Below, one piece after another: positions 11,301 through 22,100 of a stretch of DNA of 64,000 nt. The position numbers and the translations under genes were made by a program. Position 1 is the first letter of the stretch; each line of letters starts with the position of its first letter. This DNA comes from Nematostella vectensis (lineage: Eukaryota > Cnidaria > Anthozoa > Actiniaria > Edwardsiidae), in the NCBI RefSeq assembly GCF_932526225.1, contig NC_064040.1, positions 7,165,181 through 7,229,180 on the forward strand. The letters are read 5' to 3'. The notes beneath the pieces are model-generated. The model did no database searches, was not told the DNA's origin, and saw only the letters and a list, made by a program, of their open reading frames with translations.

Positions 11301-11561
11301 GAGACCCCTTCCCCCCCTCCCCCCATAACCCGCCTCAACAACAATGCTTTTTTTAACTCCCTCTGATAGTCCTCCTGTGGTCACCACCAACTCGGCGCGC
11401 GAATTGACAAGATGTTGGACCTACGTGCTTGTGCTGTTTGACCGATATGGTCGAAGAGCATAAATACTTTATCATTGTTAACTGTTTTTTTACCAACAGA
11501 ATTCAAGAAGCTGGTCACGGCTTCAGATGACAAGCCCAAACGCTCAGCCACGCTTGTATAG
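8337..11561 (+). CDS. Calmodulin-like EF-hand protein, degenerate paralogue A
   Basis: Exons: probable 8337-8339 (ATG directly followed by GTAAGC), 9709-9736, 10146-10301, 10652-10888, 11500-11561; about 161 aa. The plan matches calmodulin genes, where the first intron follows the ATG, and the neighbouring gene. Visible order: DRLSVEQLAEYKDAFELY, first helix-loop-helix, MRMLGFNPGDQELQDITNEI, GGTIDFEDFVKMMEDQKKPS, DVFDSDHKEFIES, then EEFKKLVTASDDKPKRSATLV. All four loops look weakened. Loop 1 (SRHDLRGVEYLR) has no Asp at 1 or 3 and is about three residues too long. Loop 2 is DYGKGG. Loop 3 has Glu for the invariant Gly. Loop 4 lacks its position-3 Asp and the central Gly. Calcium binding is therefore doubtful. 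The exon-4 acceptor is a CAGGAG tandem; use of the second AG removes one Gly and restores calmodulin spacing. Exon 1 is the least certain. The intact frame argues for a gene, but a young pseudogene is possible. Confidence 0.72.
9531..9543. repeat. Poly-G run in intron 1 of EF-hand gene A
   Basis: A 13-base G homopolymer. The intron between 8340 and 9708 is otherwise AT-rich with no recognisable gene. Confidence 0.7.
10026..10166 (+). repeat. 47-bp tandem triplication of an exon-3 splice acceptor
   Basis: Three units start at 10026, 10073 and 10120 (gatcacgc.attg.gttttcacgtag then the exon start). Each contains tttcacgtAG followed by the exon beginning (a/gtayaaagatgc). Only the third copy continues in frame; the first two reach TGA within eight codons. 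The repeat unit spans the intron-exon boundary of EF-hand gene A. Confidence 0.9.
10273..10475 (+). repeat. 57-bp tandem repeat copying the exon-3 end and donor, four copies
   Basis: Units start at 10273, 10330, 10387 and 10444 (catcactaatgagattgatt then aYggcaagg). Copies 1-3 carry the donor as GTGAGT, GTGTGT and GTGCGT; copy 4 has lost it (ggcaaagat). Copy 1 is the functional exon end. Skipping to copy 2 would add ...EYNTI and a TAA stop. Confidence 0.9.
10830..11020 (+). repeat. Approx. 105-bp duplication of the exon-4 end and donor of EF-hand gene A
   Basis: The exon end (gacctggtcagggatag...ttttgaaG) and the following intron start (GTAGAGTTCTCCACAGTAAA) reappear 105 bp downstream (gacctgattacggac...ctttggaG, GTAGAGTTCTGCACAGCAAA at 10993). 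A weaker third echo is near 11200-11250 (ctacctgattatggatag). Confidence 0.75.
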
Positions 11562-11830
11562 ACCACAGGCCTCCCGAAACCTACCGCTTAGCGCTTTTAT
11601 AGACCACAGGCCTCCTGAAACCTACCGCTACAACGCTCTAATAGACCACAGTCCGATACCTACCGCTACAACGCTCGTATATATTGACAACAGGCCTCCC
11701 GACACCTGCCGCTACAACGCTCGTATATATAGACCACAGGCATCCCGACACTCACCGCTACAACGCTCGTATATATAGACCACAGGCCTCCCGACACCTA
11801 CCGCTACAACGCTCATATAGAGCACATGCT
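11545..11830 (+). repeat. Minisatellite starting at the stop codon of EF-hand gene A
   Basis: About six units of 40-50 bp carry 'aacgctcgtatatatagacc' and 'acaggcctcccgacacctac'. The first unit is the last codons of gene A plus the stop (cgcttgtaTAGaccacagg). The array was therefore seeded from the coding end and continues into the 3' UTR. Confidence 0.8.
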
Positions 11831-12721
11831 TATTAGCCCCCAGCCCTTCAAACGCTCGTATACAGTCGATTGACAAAAGGTTGTCGTCTGTCGCGACAAG
11901 CCCGCATGTAAGCATGGGTAAAAACCGCCTGAAGTTAGAAGTTAGTCGCGTAAGTCACGAAGCCTGTTGACCACAGGTCTCGCTTGTATAAACCACATGC
12001 CTCCCGACTGTCCTCCAAACCGGTAACCGAAGAAGAAGACGCATTACGGACCGAAGACGCGTCTCCACAGAAAGCTGACCTCCGTTGCAATGGGAGCTCT
12101 TCCGTGGCAACTCAAGATTGCATCGGTGCTAACCAAGAAACCGTAATAAGCGCACAAACTGCTAGCCAACACAATCAAAGGACGCGCTAGATCGTCGATC
12201 ACAGTGTAGAGGTGGCCCTGTTGATTGTCTATCCCCGAGAAGCCTAGTAGGATACTTAGACCTAACCAATCGCGTAACGGAAGGGCGCGCAACCCTCTCC
12301 CCCTACCCCTGTCAGGAATCGTGAATCGTCAAACATAAGACGTTTTGCATATGACATCTATGCCTTAGCCTCTCCCCCTCCCGCAAATCTTCCAGACGCG
12401 CCTGCTAACTGTAAAAGGCTAAGAAATGTGTGGCATGACTTCGTCATTCAGGGTGAAAATACACAGGAAGTAATTAAATAAAAATTCATTTTTGTCAAAG
12501 TTGTCAACATATAGTAAAAAGGCGTTGTTTACAGCCCTTTGCAATACCCAAGATGACGCCATTGCAACCTGTCCAATTCTAGCCAATCATCGCTTTGAAC
12601 ACTGCCTCAAATGCTCGCATTTTCTTGCAAGTTCTAAGCAGCTATTAACAAGTTCTTTAGAGGACTTTTAGAGCAGAAAATTTACTTTGATCCACGAGTA
12701 TTCGTCAAACATATACTCAAA

Positions 12722-15700
12722 ATGGTGAGATTGAAATGCTTATTTTCTTATGTATTAATGGTCAGACTTCACGTTTACACGATTAATTTACCTTATACCC
12801 GCATTCACGATAGAATTCTCTACAAGACACTAGACAAGCAAACAATGACTCGGTCCTATATCTTTTATGCCTGATGAATGACATCTTAACAATCTGAATT
12901 TTTTTTAACTTGTGAAGAAAGTTAAGTATCATAGTCTTTACACGTGATAATCTAAAAATTGCGCTTTTTTGTGTAGATACGATAGAGCTCGGCATGCCCA
13001 AGGGTTTTCAATGGTCCCGCAAAGTTTGGAATTGCGCGCAATTTTAAGGCAGTGATTTTATGCTCGCCCAATGTTTCTAAAGGGCTCATTTGCTCAAATT
13101 CCTGATTCCGTAGTGCAATTGCAAGTTAAGTTATGTCTCTGATTCTAATTTTTATTTTTGCATATTTTGCCTGCCTGCTTAAAAGTGTTTTACAAATACT
13201 AACAAATACTATTTTGCAGTTCTTGTTCACGTCTGCATTAATTAATTTTCTTTAAATTTGTCATTTAATATAAATATCCTAAACACCAAAAACCTTTTTT
13301 CGTCTATTTTGTCAATCTTTCTTGCTGATCCAAGTGGTATATAATGCATAAGCCTACACGGGATGTAAATTTTGTCATTGTATTTACAGGTACCTGTTAA
13401 GTTCACGCGGGAGGCCTGTGGTATTAAACGCACCTCTTTAATGGAAATAAAATTTCATAAAAATATTCCCCGATTATCTTCACTAAAAAATCCAGATCAG
13501 TTCTTCAGAAATAAAGTGCTTTCTTCGGGGTCTGGTCAGAACTATGTATTTTTTTTTGTTTGAATAAGAATAGAACGGCTCTCTTAGAAGCAGCGACTCA
13601 AACGCCCCGCAATAAATAAAACTTTTCTTCTCTCTTTTATTAACCATCGATGTCTGGCGTTGTAAGCTCGTAGCCTTAATTCAAATGCGCAGGGAAATAA
13701 CCCAAGTGGAAGCCCACTTCCCCCCCCCCCCCCCTCACCCCCAACCCTACCACCACACACCACACCACTCCTTCCCCCTTGTGAAATTCTGGCCAAACAC
13801 CTGTTCGTGTCATCAATGAAATAATATTTGATGCTTAGACATTAAATAAGTAATTGTTGTTGTTTTACAGGATCACCTATCAGATGAACAAATCTCAGGT
13901 ATGTGTTGAATGGTTTCTACGTCGCACGGAGAAAAGATAGGTAGAAAGACGGACGGGCAATACCCTCGTATATTTTGATGCAGGGATGGTCGCGTGAAAA
14001 CGGCGCAAAATGCATTATGGGGGCAGGATGTTGACTATAAAGTTGTACACTAATCTGCTGCTAAATGCCTTGCTAAAATGATCGCATGTTAGCAATACCA
14101 GTTGCTCTCACCTCACGTGGTTTACTTAATAATTGCTATACTGTGTCGTTTGCAGAATACAAGGATGTATTCCATATGTACAACAAGGTCTCTTTTTGAG
14201 CTAATCCCCCTTCTAAGCGGTCGAGGGATGTTTGGGGGAAGCGCTTGCGTTCTTGTTCCACACTCCTACCATTGCATTGTTGACTCGGTCGTAGTGCCGG
14301 GTCGACTCCTCGGAATCAATCCCAATAATAAGAAAGTCGAAATCAAGATTAGCTCAAGTGCTTTTTGGAAGACCCCAAATGATTACTATTGGGTAGTTCA
14401 TCTCTTTGGTATATAGTTTAACTAGTAAAGAAGAAAGCCACATTAGCATTCTCAAGACATGCGACTGTACAATATTTATTTGGTATATGAGTGCCGGTTT
14501 TTGGTGGACCATATCTGTTGAACACTGTACACACAACAGGTATGCGTATAGGCGGAATGCAATGATTGTATGATATAGGGGCCTATCACACTTCATTCGA
14601 ATGGTTATTTTTTGAACGGAATATACACTATTGTGTTGTGTCGTGTTGTGCATAATACAAGGAGGCATTCCATATGTATGACACAGACGGTAGCGAGGAT
14701 AATGCCTTCAGATGCTAACCCTCGTGTGTTGTGTCGTGTTGTGTAGAATACAAGGAGGCATTCTATATGTATGACGCAGATGGCAGTGGTCACGTCACCA
14801 CGAAAGAGCTCCATAAGGCCATGCGAACGCTCGGTTTTAACCCAACAGAAGAAGAAATACAAGAAATGGTCAATGAAGTGGACTACGATGGTAAGTAATG
14901 CCTAGTGCACACTAGCAACATAAGAACATAACGACATGGGCGCGCGCACTATGTTTAGCCCGACATAACGACATGGACATAATGACATAAAAGAAAAAAC
15001 ATGTTTTTTTCTCTTATGTCGTTATGTCGAAGATAAGAGTGCGCGCGTCCATGTCGTTATGTCGATATGTCGCTAGTGTGCACTAGGCATAATTGCCATA
15101 ATACATTCCATTTTTTATATAAAAAACGATTTATTTTTAGAGCATTTAAAATTTCATGATTAATATATTTGCTTATTTTTTTAAAAAATAGTAAATTTTG
15201 CCGTTATTCTGATTGTTTTATGACATTATGTCATATGACATTGCTTAGGGAATGGTGTCCTGGATTTCAATGAATTCGTTGATTTGATGGAGAACCAGAA
15301 AAAGCCAGACGAAGAAGAACAAGATCTTATCAACGCGTTTCACGTGTTCGACTCGGATGATAAAGGTTATATAGAGGCCTCCGAGCTACGAGACTTACTG
15401 TGTGGAATGGAAAAGAAAATACCGGAAGACGAGCTACAAGACATGCTCCGGTATTATGGGCTGGATAAGGACCGTCGGGTTTTGCTCATGGGTAAGTACA
15501 AGGCACGGGTGCGTAAACGAGGGTGCGCGCAACCCCCCTTGGCGGCCAAAAAGTGGGTCACTTTTGATTAGGGATTTTCAAATGCTATGCTTTTTCCATA
15601 TAATACCCTCAGCCAATCATGGGTAAGCGCCTGAGACATGCTTTGATACAATATGGCAAAGGATATAAGGGAGCGGTCATTTATTACTGGGTGGGGGGGG

Positions 15701-16092
15701 GGGCGAATATGTAGGGGATACGTTTTTGGGGGCGCCGATTTAGTGGGGTCACACTTTTTTTGGCTGTCATTAAAGGGGGTCACATTTTTTTTTAGCTGCG
15801 AAGTCTGGTTTTAATATAATACTGAGCAAGTCAGTCATTGTTCAAATGAAAATTTTATTTGATTCAAGCGAACATTCTTTCCCGAGCGCTTCCAGTGTAC
15901 CCGATCTCCGCGACGCCCTTTCTTGTTTTTAATCGTGTGATTTTTTCTGTTTTACCAGAATTCGCGGAATTGCTTGACCCAGTGTATGCGCAAGAGTTGC
16001 GGGAACGAATCGAGCAGAATAACAACAAAAACGGCGGCAGTGCTGCACAGCTCCCTGTAGAGGGCGAGACAACAGAGAGCGGGATGCTATGA
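12722..16092 (+). CDS. Calmodulin-like EF-hand protein, paralogue B
   Basis: Exons: 12722-12724 (ATG then GTGAGA), 13871-13898, 14747-14890, 15249-15491, 15959-16092; 183 aa, phases consistent. The protein starts [20 protein letters not shown], like calmodulin's DQLTEEQIAEFKEAF, and has four EF-hands. Loop 1 ([12 protein letters not shown]), loop 2 ([12 protein letters not shown]) and loop 3 ([12 protein letters not shown]) have the acidic residues at 1, 3 and 12 and the central Gly, so they should bind calcium. Loop 4 ([12 protein letters not shown]) has lost position 1 and Gly-6. The central linker [13 protein letters not shown] replaces calmodulin's ARKMKDTDSEEE. A 40-residue hydrophilic tail ([20 protein letters not shown]...) extends past the usual end. 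Role: probable calcium sensor, partner unknown. It is tandem with paralogue A. Confidence 0.87.
14156..14700 (+). repeat. Two decoy copies of the exon-3 acceptor of EF-hand gene B
   Basis: At 14155/14156 gtttgcAG is followed by aatacaaggatgtattccat, near-identical to the true exon start at 14747; this copy reads to a TGA after about 13 codons. A second copy begins at 14654 (aatacaaggaggcattccat), but its AG has become AT. It sits 93 bp before the real one together with the same gtgttgtgtcgtgttgtg lead-in. Confidence 0.85.
14899..15089. mobile_element. Palindromic MITE copy 2, inserted 8 bp into an intron
   Basis: Same family as 1245-1405: TIR TGCCTAGTGCACACTAGC, flanked by TAA/TAA (14896-14898, 15090-15092). 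Its interior is in the opposite orientation to the other two copies. It begins 8 bases after the exon-3 end of EF-hand gene B, so the donor's last bases (GTAAGTAA) overlap the target duplication. Confidence 0.9.
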
Positions 16093-19000
16093 TTGGTGCA
16101 CGGAAAGACACGAAGTTAAAGAGCCCCACTCAGCCCTTTCTTTGTTAGTGTTTTCATTGACAAATTATGTAAAGAAACATCGAAATAGACTTTTAAACAA
16201 CTATCACACTTTGTTTACGACATCTAATCACTAACATCGCAATAGCTTTTCCGAATCCGCCGTAAGAAACGAATGTTTTCTTGAACTTTGCCAGGATTAC
16301 AAATTTGACGGCTGAAATTTCTTGGTCAACGATTTAAATTATCTGCCATTTAGACTAATGCTAGCCTGAAGAATCCAATAAGAAATCTGTTCTTTTCTTG
16401 ACAATCCACCATAATTCAACGGGAACAAAAGATGTTATTGTCCTCTGTGTGGCCAACGGATAACTTCTAACCCAATGGGCCGGCCGCCCAGGGATGTGTA
16501 CAGGACCCGAAATGATCCCAGGACCCGAAACGATCCCAAAAGTTCCCCAACTGATCCCGGGACCCGAAACGATCCCCAGGAGTCCCCGAAATGAACCCCA
16601 AGGAATTGCAGTAATGGACAACAAAAGGAATGTGTAAGGATTGGCTTTCAGTTTTAAACACATATGAAGCTTTTAGCTTTATTTGTGTTATTAAAAGGAA
16701 ATTTACATTAACTAAAACTATAGTATTAAGATTTTAATATACGACTGCGGGGGGAAATACAGTGGTTGAGTCAGAAATTGGGGTCAACTAACAATTCCTG
16801 TGATAGTAATTTTAAGAACCCGGCGTGGATAAATTATTTTTACATAACAAGCCATAAAAGAAAGGATAGGACATGCTGCTTTTCATAGGAAGCGAAATGT
16901 GTTAAGGTTATTTTTTTGCATGTTTGTATTCGGCGAATGAAAGACCTATCCTATCATGAGATCATGCCGGGGTGTACGCAGGACTACATGAGGAAATTTA
17001 AAACTCATAATATTGCTTTCAACAAATGCCCCATCCTCTTAATATTTCGCATCGGTAGTAGAAGGGTTGTTCGAGTGTATTACTCAGTGCGCTTTTGTCA
17101 TTCCATCTTCTCGGCCAAACCGGCTGCCTAAATATAATGTGTCGGTAAATATTCGCCTGTGTAAACAAGGATTTCGTGGTGAAATACATGTTCATTTGTC
17201 AAAATTCATTTTTAGGGGTGATGTTTACCGGAAATGAGATTTATAGTGCAAGTATTTCTTCTGCTTTCCCTTTGTCCATTACCGCAATTCCTTGGGGTTG
17301 ATTTCGGGGACTCCTCGGTATCGTTTCGAGTCCCAGGATCATTTGGGGTACTTTTGGGGATCATTTCGGGTCCTGGGATCGTTTCGGGTCCTGGGATCAT
17401 TTCGGGTCCTCAGATGCGCATCAACAGAACATCATCAGCAGTGATTACTAGGTGTCATCAGACCAGATGGCGCAGTATTGACACAACCCCGTCCTTGTTC
17501 AGCAAGTACTCTAACTAGCACTAAGGATCGCTTGTCTCACTAGAGAGCTCTTGGTGGTTCACGTGTGCCCAGAAATCATAGATCTTCATTTAGCCTACTA
17601 TTCGTGCTTATCGACACCAACCTCCAAAACCTTATTGCAGATTTCTTCCTACACTTAACTCTTACAAAACATCACGTGAGGATGCATGATTTCCTAGCTG
17701 GCCATCGATACCACCCCATTTCAAAAAGGTTGCTTTATCTTTATATTTGTTTTTAATTAAAAAAGTATCAAATTACTTGGTGTCAACATTGTCATAAAAC
17801 GAATCGAATATCCTACGAAGGATTTCAAATCACGCTTTAGAAAAAAAAAATAGAAAGACCAGCGTGAATGGATTAAAATGAGACGTACTTGTTGAAGCTG
17901 CGCGTCTATCAGCTCACTCGCAACTCAAGAGTGATTGACAAGCACTCATATCCATTAATCTGTAAGCCATCAGACGGCTTTGCATTCTCAATCCGATGTC
18001 CCGATGGAGGCAACATTACTCAGTCTATTCAAATGACACTGTGCCTTATATTCCCACTCAGTTAAACCAGGCTCGTTAACGTGATTTGAGTACAACAGAT
18101 CTTTGTAATGGCGTGCTTTGACGTTCCCTGCGTTGAAAGGTACGTGTCAGGAAACTATCCCCATAAACTAGAATGGTTTCAGAAGTCACATTATAAGTTG
18201 GGAGATCGTTCAATATAACAAATACGTACCTACAATACGATGCATGGCAAATCCTACTGGATTCTATACTGATTGCTCTGAAGGAACTTAGTTGTTCCTT
18301 CCCTTCTTTGGTTCTTTTAACAAGAGATCCCAATTTGTTTATAATTCTCCATGACTGATACATTGACATTAATACGAAAATTACAAATCGACCAATCCTT
18401 ATTTTGAAAACCCAGTATGTCTATTTCTACCTTTAAGGCGCTTTGATTAGTATGACCTCTTCTGTTTGATATTAAAAAAAACATAGACATTACATAGAAT
18501 ATTTCGTGAGAAATAAACCTTTCAGACAGTGGTTTCATTAACATTGGCCCGCTTGACCCCAAAGCTGCTTCAAGTCCTCAAAGGTTTATTTGCGCAGAAT
18601 GCAAGTGTACAATAAACAACTATCGTTAATATTATTACAATACCCACGTCTCGAAGTCATAGGCGGGCAATATTTTGTTATAATGTTAAGGAATGTGCTT
18701 AAACTGTAATCAGTAACGCGCTTAATTAAGTAATAGTGATTGACGTCATAATATTAGCGTCTGAATTTCTTGACGTACATCCATAAAATATCCATAACGC
18801 TGAGTTCGATGTAATGATAGTCTTTAGCCATATTTGTTTTGTTAAAGCACAAGGATGTACTAAGGATCCGGAGACGAGATAAGGGGATGGGTGAGGGTTT
18901 AAATCAATTAAATGAATGAATTGTAATTTTAATTTAAAAAATTATTACTGCAATGTTCCTAAAATGAAATTCAGCCGAATCCCAATATTCCGGACTCCTC

Positions 19001-19184
19001 TTCTCGCAATCCCGAAAAGCTGCATTCTGACGACAGTTAGCCCCGCTTACTAATAGAAACCTTGTCATTCGAAGTAGATTGGTTGTTGCTAGCAACTTTC
19101 TAACTTTTAATCGTCTCTGAGCATCGCTAAATTATGCTCGCATATTCTAGAACCGTAGTTCACCATCCACACTACTGTTTCTAG
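16093..19184. other. Intergenic, EF-hand gene B to transporter A
   Basis: It contains the foldback element at 16500-17412. No exon was recognised elsewhere. The first exon of the transporter at 19185 should lie in the right part, but I could not place it. Confidence 0.5.
16500..17412. mobile_element. Foldback element with GGACCCGAAACGATCCC subrepeats
   Basis: The left arm 16501-16640 and right arm about 17240-17412 are inverted copies. Both hold several 17-mers of the form GGACCCGAAAYGATCCC, then aagtYcccc, then ccaaggaattgc.gtaatgga toward the centre. About 600 bp of unrelated AT-rich sequence separates them. No transposase ORF is present. It is read as a non-autonomous DNA transposon. Confidence 0.7.
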
Positions 19185-22100
19185 GCTGCACATCCCGAAA
19201 GTTACGACATATCGCGAGCCAGACAGTCTGTACTCCTGGGTGGTACTGGCATGCGCATTTGCCATAGTCTGGCTCGTTGGCGGGATTGGATTCAGCTTTG
19301 GGGTTGTATTACCACAATTCATAACTGAGTTCAACGAGAGCAGACAAAACGGAGGTGAGTCACACGAACACTAGGACCATAGAAACGTGGTAGCCAGGAT
19401 TTGCTAAGGGGGGAGGGGCTGGGGAAGTTGCCCATTAATGATATATCGTATTTCTTTCCACGCTTACGTGACCCATACCACGCGCGCGGAATTCCATTCC
19501 GTACTAGAATTTCAATCCAATAATTATCAGCATTGTTTTTATTTTGTAGCTCTGATTGGCTCCATCGGCATTGCGTTCACACTGGGTGAATCTCTGCTCT
19601 CAAGTCACCTGTGTATGCGCTATTCCTGTCGCCTGATAGCTGCCCTAGGGCACGTGTTGTGCGCCGCAGGCTTCCTCCTTTCATCAACAGCGCCCAGTCT
19701 CCCTGTGTTATTCGTGACCCACAGCTTCTTAGTGGGGTCTGGTACCTGCTTTATTCTAAGTCCTTCTTTCTTGATCTGCGAGAGATATTTCAAGAAACGC
19801 CGTTCCTTGGCAATAGGGGCGATATCCGCTGGGGTGGGACTGGGAGTCATGACCTGGGGCCCACTCTCACAGCAAATAATCAACAGGCTTGGCTGGAGAG
19901 GATTCTATCGTTTAACTGCTGGACTGTTCGCAGGCTCTATTTTTCTGACGCTGTCGTTTGACCCGCGAATCGGGAAGCGTCCAGAGCCTGACGCCGAAGC
20001 GCCCGCTCGTCGAGGTTTACTAGAAATCCTAAGGGACCTTTCAGCGTGGAAGTACAGACCGTATACATTGTCTGTTATATCAGTGTGTATCGCAAGCTTT
20101 GGTCACTACTCTGTTATAATCCACCTGGTGAGTCCATACATATGAAAATCAATATCTCTGTCCGGATAGCTATAATATAGAACATTCAAAAAGTATTAGT
20201 TTAGGGAACAAGTGCGCGTAATCTATCTTACGATGGTGCCTGTTAGATAGATGTCTGTGCTGATTATATTTGGGGCTAGGATGACAGCAACAAAGCCAAG
20301 ATTGTGCGGATGGTCATGCTTTTACGGCCCATTGCAAATTTTAGACTATTTAAGACATGTCTGTCTGTCCGTCCTTATGTGTCTGTAGTTCCGTCTGTGT
20401 CTGTCCTTCCGTCTGTGTCAGTCCGTCTGTCTGTGTCTGTCCTTCCGTCTGTGTCTGTCTGTCCGTCCGTCCACCTTGTCTGTCCGTCTGTCTGTGTCTG
20501 TCCTTCCGGTTGTGTCTGTCCGTCCGTCTGTGTCTGTTCATCTGTCTGTCTGTCTGTCCGTCTTGTCTGTCTGTCTGTGTCTGTCCATCCGTCTGTGTCA
20601 GTCCGTCTGTGTCTGTCCGTCCGTCTGTGTTTGTCCATCTGTCTGTCTGTCCGTCCGTTTGTCTTTCCGTCTGTGTCTGTCCGTCCGTCCGTCTGTTTCT
20701 CTTTCTTCTCTCTACCGCAAAGGGGAGGCGTTTCGCACATTATTCATCATAGCCGTTTTGCAGATGAAGTTCTCTTCGGATGAGATTGGACTCCCTGCCG
20801 ATAAGGCCTCGAGGCTGTACATAGCAAGTGGTATGGCTACCGTGTTTGCTCGCTTGGTTGCTGGTAGGATCTGCGACCTTAGGTCAGTCCGACCCATCTA
20901 TGTCAATCTCATCGCTGAGCTTTGCAGTGGCGTGGTCACCCTGTGTAGCCCGCTGGCGTCCTCTTATACACATCTCATTATCCTGATAGCATGCTACGGA
21001 CTTGCAGACGGGGCGTTCAGAACAACAATAAATATTCTCTTTATGCAAACGGCAAAGCCAGACCCTGTGAAGGTCGCTTCTGCTTATGGTGGAGGTATGA
21101 TGATGACGGCGATACCGACCGCAGCTGGCCCTGCTTTAGCTGGTGAGTAGCACTAATACGAATTGGACACTTATAGACTTATACCGCATTCACACCAGCA
21201 CTTAAACCAGTTTATAATTAAACTGGTTTAAATCTCAATCCCCCAAGAATGGACAGAACCACGAACAAAACCGAATATACTGTGTTGTACATGTTACTAA
21301 GTGATCATTTAGCTAGAAAGAATTCAACACAATGAGAAACGTGGCAAGTTATCAGGCAAGGACAAACCTTGTTTAACTTAAAATGGTTTTGGTGTGAATG
21401 CAGACTACTTGCAGCCCCACTGCGGTTCTTCCTCAGTGGCGCACAAAGCAATTAACTTATGCGTAAACAAACCGATGGTCTGTGGTGAGATGGGACTGCG
21501 CGCGCAACACGGACCTATTATTCTCGACAATGCTGAAAAACGCAAGACTAGTTCCAGTACCGCGCGGTTAAACTAGCCTTTTGTTTTGAAATGGCGGCGT
21601 TTTACCGGCGAACTGTCACATTTTGGCGAATGCTAAGAAAACTAGATCAAACTTAAGGCTAAAATTTTCTTTATGGCTCCCTTATTATCAAACAAATCTA
21701 TCATCTTTTGTACTGTTTTAATCTTTTGTACGGTTTTAATGCTGTATAGTTAGTCAAAACAACGACTGAAGTCAGCCTTTCGTACCTTTACTCGAACGGT
21801 TCAACACTACGATTGTGTTTGTTTTCACCAGAGCACGCGCATGCGCATACGTTATTTAGCACTGTCATTATTCTCTTCTACTGACGTTCGCCAAATGAGG
21901 GGCTGTAAGCAGTCTTACACTTAAGTGTCCGGTTTATCCGGTCAATACATTTTTTATACAATACAATACATACTATATTCTTTATTTATAAGAACGTCTA
22001 ATTTTCTGAGGCTGGGACGTTCTTATTTTTGGGACATTTTAAGGCTGAATATAAGAACATTAATACCCAATGAATCATCAGGACGAGAATTACACTAATG

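Noticed and set aside
20304-20783. Long Ser/Val/Cys-rich and Arg/Thr/Asp-rich ORFs on both strands
   Set aside because: They are translations of the (CTGT/CCGT)n microsatellite; only the distal end enters the real transporter exon at 20764.
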